Source: Heloderma charlesbogerti (lineage: Eukaryota > Chordata > Lepidosauria > Squamata > Helodermatidae). From it: 64,000 nucleotides of DNA. Shown here one piece after another: positions 30,900 to 41,988 of the stretch (position 1 is its first letter; each line of letters begins with the position of its first letter). The notes beneath the pieces are model-generated. The model saw only the letters and a program-made list of their open reading frames with translations, did not search any database and had not been told where the DNA came from. The stretch covers positions 434,001-498,000 of the forward strand of contig JANEZZ010001873.1 in assembly GCA_026122225.1 (NCBI GenBank). The letters are read 5' to 3'. Position numbers and translations under genes: made by a program.

Positions 30900-33000
30900 C
30901 CTAATTATGTCTAATGTAGAGTTTGCCTTTTTTTTTTTACAGCAGCCACACACTGGATTGACATTTTTACTGAGCTGCCCACCGCAGCCTCAAGATCTCT
31001 TTTTTGGTTGGTCATGGCTAGCTCTGATCCCATCAAGTTATACCCGAAACTGGATTTTTTTGCCCCAGTGTGCATCACTTTACACTTGCTTACATTGAAC
31101 TGCATTCTACCAGTTCAGAGAGATCCTTTTGGAGCTCCTCACAATCCCTTTTTGTTTTAACCACCCTAAATAATTTGGTGACATCTGCAAACTTGGCCAC
31201 TTTTCACTCCTAATTCCAGATCATGTATGAACAAACTGAAAAGCACTGGTCCCAGTACAGATCCCTGTGGCACCCCACTATTTACTTCCCTCCATTGGGA
31301 GAATTTACCATTTATTCCTACTCTTTGCTTTCTGTTCTTTAACAACTTACTGATCCATAAGAGGACCTCACCTCTTATTCCATGACTGCTAAATTTGTTC
31401 AGGAGTCTTTGGTGAGGGACTTTGTCAAAAAGCCTTTTGGAAGTCCAGTGTCTACTGGATCAACCCATCTACATGTTTATTGCCACTCTCATAGAACTCT
31501 AAAAGGTTAGTGGGACAGGACTTACCTTTGCGAAAGCCATGTGAATTTGTTTTCAGCAGGTCTTGTCATTGTATATGCTTACTCATTCTATCTTTAATAA
31601 GGCTTTCAACCAATTTATCCAGGACAGGCATTAAGCTAACTGGCCTGCAATTTCCCAAGTCCCCCCGGATCCCTTTTTAAAAAATTGGTATTACATTGGC
31701 AATCTTCCAGTCCTCTGGTAAACAGCCTGATCTTAAGGACATGTTGCATAATTTGGTTAGAAGATCAGCAATTTCGTATTTGAGTTCTTTAAGAACCCTA
31801 GGATGGATATCATATGAGCCCAGTGATTTATTTATTTTCAATTTATCAGTAAGGTTGAGAACTTCATCTTTTGTCATGACTATTTGCCTCAGTTCCTTAG
31901 ACTCTTTTCCTGAAAACATCAGTTCACGTATCTGTCCTATATCTTCTGCAGTGAAGACCAATGAGAAGAATTTGTTTAGCTTTTCTGCAGTCTCCTTGTC
32001 CTCCTTTAGTACTCCTTTAACTCTATTGCCACCCAACGGTCCAAATGCCTCCCTAGCTGGTTTCCTGCTTCTGATATATTTATTGTTGGCCTTCATTTTC
32101 TTAGTGATATGCTCTTCAAAATGCTATTTTGCATCTCTTATTGTCTGTTTGCATCACCTTTGTGCAAGCTTGTGCTCCCTTTTGATTTCCTAACTTGAGC
32201 GAGACTTCCATTTTCTCTCTTCTCTAACAGCTTCCTTGACGCTGCTCATTAACCATGCAGGTGACCTCTTTGAGTTGGTGCTACCTTTCCTAACCTGTGG
32301 TATATATTTCACCTGAGCTCCTACTATTCTGGTTTCTAGTAATGTTCAAGCATTTCGAAGGGATTTAACCCTCTTGAATCTCCCTTTCAACTTTCTTTTT
32401 ACCAGGTCCCTCATTTTACAGAAGTGTCCCCTTTTGAAATCACATGTGACCATGTTGGACTTCCTGGGCAATTTTCCACTTATATATTAAATCTGATAGC
32501 ATTGTGGTCACTGCTTCCAATTGGTTCAACAACAATTCCACTTCATACTAGGACCTGGGTGACACCACTTAGAATTAAATCCAGGGTTGCCTCCCCTCTG
32601 GTCAGTTCCATGACCAACTATCATAGGGCACAGTTGTTTAGAGCATCACGAAATTTAACCTCTTTGTCGTGACTGAAATATGCATTTATCCAGTCAATAT
32701 AGGAGTAATTGAAGTCATCCATTATTGCAACATTACCTCATTTGGAGGCCTCCCTGATTTCATTTTCCATCTCAAGGTCACCCTGAGCATTCTGGTCTGG
32801 GGACGACAACACATTCCTAGCACTAAATTAGTTTTGGAGCCCAGTATTGTCACCCACAGTGCTTCTGTGAAAGAGTTTACCCCTTTTAAGTGTACTAGTC
32901 TGCTCGACACTGTGCCCTCTTTGACGTACCTCCCCTAGTACACCCTTCCCTGTCCTTCCTGTAGTGTTTATAGCCAGAGATGACCATATCCCAGTGGTTC
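30900..33000 (-). pseudogene. CR1 ORF2 (endonuclease and reverse transcriptase), broken
   Basis: CR1 ORF2 nicks DNA with an APE-type endonuclease and copies its RNA at the nick. Visible pieces, in protein order: an endonuclease block VLGMCCRP (about 32815) and DDFNYSYIDW (about 32700), where most family members have GDFNY; a long open linker/RT N-terminal frame at 32096-31677 (KLNKFFSLVFTAED, CLPEDWKIANVIPIF); then LGNCRPVSLMPV (about 31640) and HGFRKGKSCPTNL (about 31530). Multiple stops and frameshifts follow. It cannot encode a working protein. Confidence 0.75.
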
Positions 33001-33320
33001 TCCCCATGCTACCAGGTTTCTGTAATGCCCACTATATCCAGGTTCTCCTTTAAAACCAAGCACTCAGGTTCTCCCATTTTGGCTTGGAAGCTTCTGGCAT
33101 TTGCATAGAAACACCTATACAGAGTGTCCCTCCCCAGATGTTTCTGGCGTATGCATCTTTTGTTATGGCACTCATGGCCTATTTCCTCCCTTTCTACATT
33201 TGGGCAATCGAAAACATTTTAATCTTCATCCCTTTGGTATATTTAACCCAAACCGCATGCTTCCTAACTCCTGTCAGCTTTCCCCCAGGGTTTAGTTTAA
33301 AAGCTGCTCTGCAATACTAT

Positions 33321-34202
33321 CCCCTGCCAGTCATTTGCAGACATGATTGCAATATTCCCAACAGAGAGAAGGGTCTTTCCATGTTATTGAGTGGAAAGTT
33401 AGCTTGAGGGGTGATATGGAATGGAAACATAGCCAGAGGGGGAAGCAATAAGCAGACCCACACAAACACACAACACACACCTCCATTCCTTTGCTCACAG
33501 CCTCCAATATTTGTTTTTCATTTAAAAAAATCTGAGAGATTACATGCATCCACTGTGTAATGTCTAATTTGTCCTTTAATTAAGTATTGCTACATAATTA
33601 AGGCTGCAATTCTTAATTCTAGTTTATGTTTGTGGGGCATTCCCAAGTAAAAATGCAGAGGAGGAGGCTGCATATGGTTTTCTTACAGTGTTCAGAATTT
33701 ATAATATTTATATAGCACATTGATCTTCTAAAACCTAGAAATGATGTTGATGTGATCCATGGTACAAATCAAAAAGTGGACAGAATCACTAGCAAGCATC
33801 ATTGCACCAGGACAGCATCAAATAGCCATAGTGTTTGCACTTGGCCACAAAACGTTCTAGACATCCACTAGCACAGCAACTCAGATTGAGGGATTTCCAC
33901 CGATGCAGCTGCACTGCATACATCTGCTTTGGATAAGTCAGATGTGAGCAGAAAGATGATGTTTGTCAACACCAAAGACAACTTTGATGCTCATTAACAA
34001 GATTTTCTCTGTGTGTACGCTATGTCAATAAGCATTAATGAAAAAAACATGAGTGTCAAGGCCGATAGACCTGACAGAACACTGATGAACACAGTAGACA
34101 ATGTTGTTCCACACAACAACCATGCATCACACTTGCATGACTGGGCATTGTCTAGACTGAGTTTACAGTGACACTCATCCCCACAGCCCAATCAAGAAGG
34201 GC
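33321..34202. other. No recognised feature
   Basis: About 880 bases with no supported gene or element. A short CA-rich run lies near 33461-33480. Confidence 0.45.
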
Positions 34203-34425
34203 AGTGCCGGCTCCAGGTTTTTGAGGGCCCTTGGACAATCCAGTGAGTCTACCTTCTCACTGCCATTGTCACAAGCTGCTATTGCTCCACTTCTTCTTTG
34301 TCATCATTGCTACCACTGGCTTGTTTGACAGGCAGACAGCCAGTGAACAAGTAGGCAGTGGAAGCCTGGACCAGGCAGGGGAAGGCAGCTGGGACATCGA
34401 ACAGAGGCAGGTGGGCCAACTTACC

Positions 34426-37400
34426 ACCTTATTGGCCCTGCCTGGGACTGTGTTGCTGCCAGTGAGAAGCCCCCTCCCTTGCTGGAGCTGAAGAGGGAAA
34501 GAAAAACTCCCCCAGGCTAATTACGGCTGATTTGAGCTGGCTGGGACTAAGCTCCCTGGGAAGACTCTCATCTGCCCTGCTCTGATGCAGGGCGGCAGCA
34601 CCACCAAAGGCAGGGTCGCCCCTTTCAGGGAACCACTTCCGGGGGGGGGGCAAGGGCCACCCCTCTAACACTGGGTTGACTGGTTCTGTGGCTTCTATGT
34701 GTGGTGGTTGGTTGTTTTTGTTTTGTGTTTGTTTTGCTTAGGATCCTGTTATGTGCCTGGGAGAGAGGATATATGGCCAAGTCGGGGCACTTGAGGGGGC
34801 CCCAATTAGTGTGGTTATGGGTAAGTGGAGATATGGCATTGGGAGGAGGGCTAGCCAGGTTAGGGGAACACAGCCCAGACAAGTAATGGCTGTGCCCTGT
34901 TCCAGCCCCCCCCCCCGCCACCGCAGGCATGGTGGTTGCCCTATTAGCCTGCCCTCAGGTCTCTGGATGCTGCTTTTAAATGCCAGATCGGTTCAAAATA
35001 AGACCTCCCTCATCCATGACTTAATAGTGGATGAGGCGGCCAATCTGGCATGTATAACTGAGACCTGGGTGGGTGAGCAGGGAGGAGTTAGTCTCTCCCA
35101 GCTCTGCCACCGGGGTACTTGGTTCAGCACTAGGGAAGACATGAGGGCCGGGGATGGGGGGTTGCTATAGTCTATAGGAATTCCATCTCCCTCTGCAGGC
35201 TTCCTGTCCATGTGACTACTGGTCTGGAGTGTTTGCACCTTGTGTTGGGCCAGCGGGATAGATTGGGGACTCTGTTGGTGTACCACCTACCCTGCTGCTC
35301 AACAGACTACATATCTGAGCTAACGGAGGTAGTCTCTGGTGTGCTGTTGTGATCCCCCAGACTGTTGGTTCTGGGGGATGTCAACATTCACTCTGAGGGC
35401 AACTTGTATGGGGTGGCTCAGGATTTCATGGCCTCCATGACGACCATGGGACTATCCAAAAATGTCATTGGCCTGATGCATGTAGCGGGGCATACCCAAG
35501 ACTTGGTTTTCTCAACTGGACATGGAGATGGTGGTCTGAAGATGGGGGACTTTGCATCAGTCTCCTTCTCATGGTCAGATCATTACCTGCTGAGGTTTAG
35601 ACTAGAAAATCAGCAGCTTTTCCCCTCTGCAAGGGTGGGGGACCTATTAAGATGGTCAGCCCCCAGAGTCTAATGGATCCGGATGGTTTCCAAAGGACTC
35701 TGCGGAGGTTTCTGGCTGATATGGTGGGCTCTCCTGTCAAAACCCTGGTTGATCTATGGAATGCAGAAGTGACCCAGGCGATTGATTGCTCATGATTGTT
35801 CCTGAGCACCCTCTCCTGAGTATAGACCTTGAACTGCTCTGTGGTATACCCGGAGCTGAGAGCAATGAAACAAAACAGGAGATGGCTTGAGTACAGATGG
35901 AGAAGAACTCCTAGTGGATGCAATCAAATGCTAGTATGTGTCTATGGTAGAGTATATTCAGGGGCAGTGAGGGTGGCAAAAAAACCCATCATCTTGCTGC
36001 CTCTACTGAATCTTCTATCTGCTGCCCAGCAAAGCTTTTCAGAGTTTTCCAGGGACTATTACATGCCGGCCCTAAGGACACTGTAGATCCCTCTGAGGCC
36101 TGCTGTAATGCATTTGCTAGGCACTTCCAGGATGAGATTTCTTGCATCTGCTGGGACTTAGACTCCAGTGTTATAGTAGGTGAATCTGGTGAAGTATCCA
36201 GAGCACAGCCTTGTCCTGTTCCCCTGGATGAGTTTCAGTTGGTACAGCTTGAGGATGTTGGCAAGGTCCTTGGACAGGTTTGTGCAACCACTTCTGTACT
36301 GGATCCTTGGCTGATAAAAACTGGCAGGGGAAGAACAGCTGGCTAGGCCAGAGAGGTGATTAATGCCAACTTGTGAGAGGGAGTGGTCCCAGGCCACCTC
36401 AAAGAGGCAGTAGTGAGACTGGTCCTAAAGAAACCCTCCCTGGACCTGGAAAATCTTAGTAATTTTAGGCCAGTGGCAAATGTTCCTTTCCTGGGCAAGG
36501 TTCTTGAGCGAGTGGTTGCCAACCAGCTCCAAACACTCTTGGATGAGACCGGATTACCTTGGTCCATTTCAGTCGGGGTTCAGGCCAGGTTTGGGCATGG
36601 AAACAGCCTCGGTCACCCTGTATGATGACCTATATCAGTAGAGAGACAGGGGGAGTGTGACCTTGTTGATTCTCCTTGATCTCTCGGCGGCTTTCGATAC
36701 CATCGACCATGTATCCTTCTGGGATGATTGTCTGAGCTGGGTGGATTGTCTGAGCCCGCTCCTACTTGGGTGGTCAGCTCCAGAAGGTGGTGCTTGGTGA
36801 ATATTGCTTGGCCACTTGGATTCTCCAGTATGGGGTTTCACAGGGATCAGTTCTTTCCCCCATGCTATTTAACATCTACATAAAACCGTTGAGTGCCATC
36901 ATCCGGAGTTTAGGGGCACGTTGCCATCAGTATGCTGATGACACACAGCTCTATTTCTCCTTTTCATCTTCTTCAGGTGAGGTTGTGGATCTAAATCAGT
37001 GCCTGGCTGCGACAAAGGACTGGATGAGGGCTAATAAACTGAAAATCAGTCCAGACAAGGCTGAGACGCTGTTGGTGGGTGGTTCTTCTGACTGGATGGA
37101 GGATGCTCAACCTGTTCTGGATAGGGTTGCAGGAGCAGGTTCATAGGTTGGGGGTTCTCCGGGAGCCATCTTTGTCACTTGAGGCTCAGGTGGCCTCAGT
37201 GGCACGGAGTGCCTTCTACCAACTTCAGTTGGTAGCCCAGCTATGCCTCTATCTGGAAAGGAATAACCTGGCTTCAGTTGTCTATGCTCTGGTAATCTCC
37301 AGATTAGATTACTGCAATGCACTCTATGTGGGGCTGCCTTTGAAGACAGTTCAGAAGCTGCAGCTCATGTAGAATGAGGCGGCCAGACTGATAAGGGGGA

Positions 37401-37995
37401 CCAGAAGGTCCAAACATATAAGAATGATTCTGGCTCGCTTGCACTAGCTGCCTGTTTGTTTCCAAGCCCAATTCAAGGTGCTGGTTTTAACCTATAAAGC
37501 CTTACACAGCTTGGGACCACAATACCTGATGAAGTGCCTGTCCCAACATGAACCTACCCGTATACTATGCTCAACATCTAAGGCCCTCCTCTGGCTGCCT
37601 ACACCGAAGGAAGCTCAGAAGATAGCAACAAGGGAGAGGGCCTTCTCAGAGGTGGCCCCCAAATTATGGAATGATCTCCCCGATGAGGCCCACTTGGCAC
37701 CAACATTGTTATCTTTTTGGTGCCAGGTTAAGACCTTTCTCTTCTCCCAGTCATCTGGCAGCATATGATAAGTTTTAATTGATCCTGGAATGTCTTATGG
37801 TTATGGTTGTTTGCTTTTGAGATGGTTTGTTTGAAGTTGTTTTAGATATATATTTCCTTTGAGTATATTGTCTGTTCATGTGTTTTTATGTAAATGGTTT
37901 TTAATCTCTGTGTATTGTATTTTTAATGTTTTTAATCTTTGTAAACCACCCAGAGAGCTTTGGTTATTGGGCAGTATAAAAAAGTTAATCATCAT
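34426..37995 (+). mobile_element. L2-like LINE, nearly full length
   Basis: About 3.6 kb: GC-rich 5' region (34426-34950), APE-type endonuclease (about 34960-35620), RT (36380-37150), C-terminal region (37150-37770) and 3'UTR with aaaccacccagagagctttg near 37945, ending ttattgggcagtataaaaaa. The same 3'UTR end recurs at 15940-16064 and 50325-50385. The RT motif set (FRPVANVPFLGKVLERVV, DLSAAFDTIDH, YADDTQLYF) places it in the L2/CR1 group, closer to L2. Confidence 0.85.
34960..37770 (+). pseudogene. L2-like ORF2 (endonuclease and reverse transcriptase), broken
   Basis: Endonuclease pieces: LLNARSVQNKTSLI (about 34970), ITETWVGE (about 35055), VLGDVNIHSEG (about 35368), SDHYLLRF (about 35577). 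RT pieces: FRPVANVPFLGKVLERVV (about 36465), DLSAAFDTIDHV (about 36678), GVSQGSVLSPMLFNIYI (about 36835), catalytic YADD (36931-36942) and KLKISPDKAETLLVG (about 37040). C-terminal pieces: ISRLDYCNALYVGLP (about 37300) and RAFSEVAPKLWNDLPDE (about 37638). In-frame stops (for example near 35169, 36344 and 37370) and frame changes separate the blocks. The product would have been the element's own endonuclease/reverse transcriptase. Confidence 0.85.
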
Positions 37996-38172
37996 TATCA
38001 TCATAAACTGCTCCTCCTCCTCACCACCACCATCGTCTGGGCCACAGCAAACGGCAGGTGAACAAGCAGATTACAACTCCAGGGGGCACTTGTCAGTGGG
38101 CCCCTACTGGGGCGTGGGCGCTTGGCAGATACCCGACCATGCCTGCCCTTGATGCCAGCCCTGAAGAAGGGA

Positions 38173-39110
38173 ACCAGAGAAAGGCAGTAAATCAGAAGCA
38201 CAGTGAGCAAACGGCACACATAATAAGCAAAGGATGCCTATTAGGGGAATGACTAAGTTCCACCAATGAAGCTGCTGGTGCCAAAAGAGCCCTTTGCATT
38301 TATGCATCAGATTAGTTTGAGGATTATTTTGAATATATGCCCTATGTACAGATTAAATGCAAATACAGTTAGTATGAAATATGTTGTCCCCAACTGTGTG
38401 AGAGAGAGGTAGGTGCTAGGGTATAGCTCAAGCTTCCTCAGTGAGGGGCCCTCCTGGTGCTTTGGACTACAGCACCCAGAATTCCTATTGGCCATGATGG
38501 CTGGGGCTGATGGTATTTAAGGTCAAAAGTATCTGGAAGATACCTGGTTGAGGAAGGCTGGTGCAGCTGTTGTCAAGATCTGGGTCACTGATTAAGTTTC
38601 CACAGGATCAGGGTACCTAACTAAGACTCATTTGCACTCTCTGGGATATTTTCAGGATTTGTGAACATAGATTTTAGGGCTACTAGTAGATATACGACTG
38701 CAGAGAAATACCCAAACTTGTTCTGGCAGTAAAGCCAATATGATTTAGAGAAAAAGAATTTCTTCCCAGAGTGGAATCAGCATTATACGTAGATTCTAAA
38801 TAATTAAAAATGAGTGGAAAAGTTACATTTTCAGAACTCTTAGACTTTTGAGGAGTTTTGGAGTGCGTGGGTGGGAGCATTTATGAAATAATGTATTTTG
38901 TGAAAAGCAAATCTAGCATTGCAGCTACTGTTGTGAAATGCTCTTAAGGCAACCAAAAAACAATTTATGCTGGAAAGTGATCTTCCAGAATGCTAAAAAT
39001 TAATTATATTATCATTAATATCTTACTGCAAAATCAACCACCACTATGGTAGGCATCATTTGCAGACAATTTTCCTTCAAATTTAATTTGGAATTATGAT
39101 GACAATGACC
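38173..39110. repeat. Family R MITE at 38430-38572; rest unplaced
   Basis: Bases 38430-38572 (gctttggactacagcacccag, gctggggctgatgg, acctggttgaggaaggctgg) are a diverged family R palindrome. No other feature is supported. Confidence 0.5.
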
Positions 39111-39202
39111 TGGTTTACATGTAACAGTAACCCAGAGTATGAGTTGTTGTCTTACCAAGAGTTTATCCATGAATTCTGTCCCCCAAAATTGCTCAAAGTC
39201 TA

Positions 39203-40839
39203 CAGTCAGGGCCAGAAATATTGAAACAAGGATAACTGTTTTGGCAGTTGGCATCTGTACACCACCACATTGAAGTTGAAAGGAAACACACCCAGGTGGG
39301 AATGAAGTCAGGACTTTCAGCTGTAATTCAAGGGGTTTGACAAAAGTGGGGCACTAACCATTCAGGAGGTACAGCCAGTGGCATACACACATGCCCATCG
39401 TTGGTGGCTCATAAGTAATGGAACGAATGGCTGACAAGCAGCTGCATAGCCAGATGTGGCCTGTTTCCTAGGTACCCCATTACCAAGCAAGCAGAGAAAA
39501 GGCCTGGAGGTGGTTCTGAGTGTTACATTTGCATTTGGTAGCTGATCACTGGAACCCCCAATATGAGGTCCAAAGAGGTGTCCATGCAAGTGAAGGAGGC
39601 CAATAAACCCATCGGAGATAGCAAAAACAGTGGGAGTGGCCAACACAACAGTTTGGACTATCCTGCAAAAGAAGGAATTAACTGGCAAGCTCAGCAACAG
39701 CAAAAGGCCTGGAAGACAACAGAAGACAACTACAGTGAATGACCACAGAATTCTGCTCATGGTGAAGAGGAACCCTTTCACAACCATCTAGCCAGGTCAA
39801 GAACGTTCTTGAGGAGGTAGGCATGTCATTGTCAACATCTACAGTCAGGAGCCGGCTTTATGAATGTAAATACAGAGGCTTCACAACAAGGTGCAAATCA
39901 CTGGTAATGCTCAAGAACAGAAAGGCCAGATTAGCCTTTGCCAACAAACACCTAAAAAAGCCTGCCCAGTTCTGGAATAAGATTCTTTGGACCGATGAAA
40001 CCAAGATGAACTTGTACCCGAATGATGGGAAGAGAAAAGTGTGGAGAAGGAAAGGAACAGCTCACGATCCAAAGCATACCACATCATCTGTCAAACATGG
40101 TGGAGGCAGTGTGATGGCATGGGCATGTATGGCTGCCAATGGAACCGGGTCACTGGTGTTTAGTGATGACCTGACTGCTGAAAAAAGCAGCAGGATGAAT
40201 TCTGAAGTGTATAGGGCTATACTTTCTGCTCAGATTCAGCTGAATGCTGCCAAACAGATAGGACACCTATCTGTTCATATTGCAGATGGATAAAGACCTA
40301 AAACATACAGCAAAAGCTACCCAAGAGTTTCTCAAGGCAAAGAAGTAGGATGTTCTTCAATGGCCAAGTCAATCACCTGATCTCAACCCAATAGAGCATG
40401 CTTTTCACTTACTGAAGTCAAGACTGAAGGCAGAAAGACCCACAAACAAGCAGCAGCTGAAGGCAGCTGCAGTAAAGGCCTGGCAAAGCATGTCGAGGGA
40501 GGAAACTCAGCATTTGGTCATGTCCATGGGTTCCAGACTTCAGGCAGTTGTTGACTGCAAAGGGTTTTCATCCAGGTATTAAAGGCGACCCTTAAGTTTG
40601 AAATGATGTTGGTTTGTTCCATTACTTATGAGCTACCAACGATGGGGGGGGGAGTGTATGCCACTGGCTGTACTTCCTGAATGGTTAGTGCCCCACTTTT
40701 GTCACACCCCTTGAATTACAGCGGAAAGTCCTGACTTTGCTCCCATCTGTGTGTGTTTCCTTTCAACTTCAATGTGGTGGTGTACGGAGGCCAATTGCCA
40801 AAACAGTTATCCTTGTTCCAGTATTTCTGGCCCTGACTG
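39203..40839 (+). mobile_element. Tc1-type DNA transposon with long TIRs
   Basis: A 1637-bp element from cagtcagggcc to ggccctgactg, flanked by TA on both sides (39201-39202 and 40840-40841) as expected for Tc1/mariner insertion. The inverted repeats are about 218 bp each (39203-39420 and 40622-40839) and agree well. It encloses a broken transposase gene. Members with very similar long TIRs and transposases are widespread in fish, amphibians and reptiles, which suggests horizontal spread; that history is inferred. Confidence 0.92.
39563..40582 (+). pseudogene. Tc1-type transposase, frameshifted
   Basis: A DDE transposase of about 340 codons that would bind the TIRs and cut and paste the element. 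The start ATG (39563) gives MRSKEVSMQVKEA. The N-terminal helix-turn-helix region is broken by frameshifts and a stop (39600-39820). The open part 39823-40293 has WTDETK with the first catalytic Asp (about 39990) and GGGSVMAWACMAANGTGSL. The second Asp (atggataaagac, about 40284) and the third acid (SPDLNPIEHAF, about 40376-40405) survive in another frame. The natural TAA is at 40580-40582. The long minus-strand frame at 39362-39787 is its shadow. Confidence 0.9.
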
Positions 40840-41198
40840 TAGGTTGTTTTTCAATTCTTGGGTTGTTTGATTCCCTTGTCCTTCACCTGCTCCCTCCCTG
40901 AAACCCAAATACCTTTACAGCTCTGTAGTACTGGCATGTAGAGTGGCTAGTTTTGCTCAGTGCCTCTCTAACCTGGTGAAACAATCCATGAATCAGTCAT
41001 GGTTCTGTGTTCTCACATAATGACAAGTCATAGTTAAAACAACTCAGAATTCACAACCCAAAAATAAAACCTGGGCTCTATTCCAGGGTTGTTCATGATT
41101 AACAACCCATAGTTCAAGGTTCACATGTAAAAACAACCCAGGATTTAACAACCCATAATCTATACTCAACCCATACTCTGGATTGTTATGTGTGAACT

Positions 41199-41825
41199 AA
41201 GAACATAAGAAAAGCCATGCTGGATCAGACCAAGGGTCCATCTAGTCCAGCATTCTGTTCACACAGTGGCTAACCACCTGTCGACCAGGGACTCACAAGC
41301 AGGGTATGAGCACAACAGCACCCTCCCACCCATTTCCCCCAGCAACTGGTGTACATAGGCTCACTGCCTCTGGTAGTGGAAGTAGCACATAGCCATCAAG
41401 CCTATTAGCCACTGATAGCCTTTTCCTCCAGGAATTTGTCTAACCCCCTTTTAAAGCCATCCAAACTGGTGGGCATCAGTACATCCTGTGGTAGCGAATT
41501 CCATAGTTTAACTATGCGCTGTGTGAAGAAGTACTTACTTTTCTCTTTCCTGAATCTCCCACCAATCAGCATCATAGGATGACCCCAGGTTCTAGTACTC
41601 AGAGAGGAAGAAAAATGTCTCCCTATCCACATTCTCCACACCATGCATAATCTTGTAGACCTCTATCATGTCTCCCCTTGCCCTCTTTTTTTCCAAGCTA
41701 AACAATCCCAGCTGGTGCAACCTTCCCTCATAGGGGAGATGCTCCAGCCCCTTGATCATTTTAGTTGCCCTTTTCTGCACTTTTTCCAACTCTACCATAT
41801 CTTTGTTTAGCCAATGTGTTCTAGA
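41199..41825 (-). mobile_element. CR1 LINE 3' end
   Basis: The + strand begins with the reversed CR1 terminus (aagaacataagaaaagccat, ggatcagaccaagggtcc). Minus-strand coding remnants follow: FTQRIVKLWNSLPQDV and [20 protein letters not shown] ... [19 protein letters not shown]. It ends near 41825 in tctaccatatctttg, so it is 5'-truncated within ORF2. It abuts the right end of element Y. Confidence 0.88.
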
Positions 41826-41988
41826 AAATCAGAATCATTGAGGCACTTACTGAACATTTTCACTTAAAAACAACATGTCCTTTGTTACTCTTTTTCCACT
41901 TAAAATGATTGGGGCAGTATCCAACACTACCATTCTGCTTACAGTATTGACATACCACTACCATAAGCAATCCCTAGGAAACCCATTG

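Larger units (their letters stand above)
29926..33320 (-). mobile_element. CR1 LINE, nearly full ORF2, interrupted by a SINE
   Basis: About 3.1 kb of CR1 on the minus strand plus a 320-bp SINE. From 3' to 5' on the + strand it runs: 3'UTR (29926-30100), ORF2 C-terminus (FTQRIVKLWNSLPQDV at about 30180-30250; [17 protein letters not shown] at about 30430-30490), RT region (31000-31900), endonuclease region (about 32650-33000) and 5' sequence to about 33320. ORF1 is not recognisable, so the copy is 5'-truncated near the ORF1/ORF2 boundary. Confidence 0.85.
34203..38172 (+). repeat. Repeat X, copy 2, split by an L2-like LINE
   Basis: The left part (34203-34425: ctgccattgtcacaagctgc, ttgtttgacaggcagacag) and right part (37996-38172: tctgggccacagc, ggcaggtgaacaagcag, tccagggggcacttgtcagt) together reconstitute the order seen in copy 1 at 18600-18960. 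The L2-like LINE between them is therefore a later insertion. Confidence 0.6.
39111..41196. mobile_element. Unnamed TIR element Y, split by a Tc1-type transposon
   Basis: The left end (ttacatgtaacagtaaccca, gagtatgagttg) is matched in inverse by the right end (caacccatactctggattgt, tatgtgtgaac). Without the Tc1 insert the element is about 450 bp. The right part repeats motifs such as aacaaccca and cccatagttc. Family and TSD are unresolved. Confidence 0.55.

Noticed and set aside
31696..32193. 165-codon + strand frame
   Set aside because: It is antisense to the CR1 ORF2 linker/RT frame, which carries recognisable CR1 motifs; a shadow frame.
39362..39787. 141-codon minus-strand frame
   Set aside because: It overlaps the left TIR and broken N-terminus of the Tc1 transposase on the opposite strand; a shadow frame.
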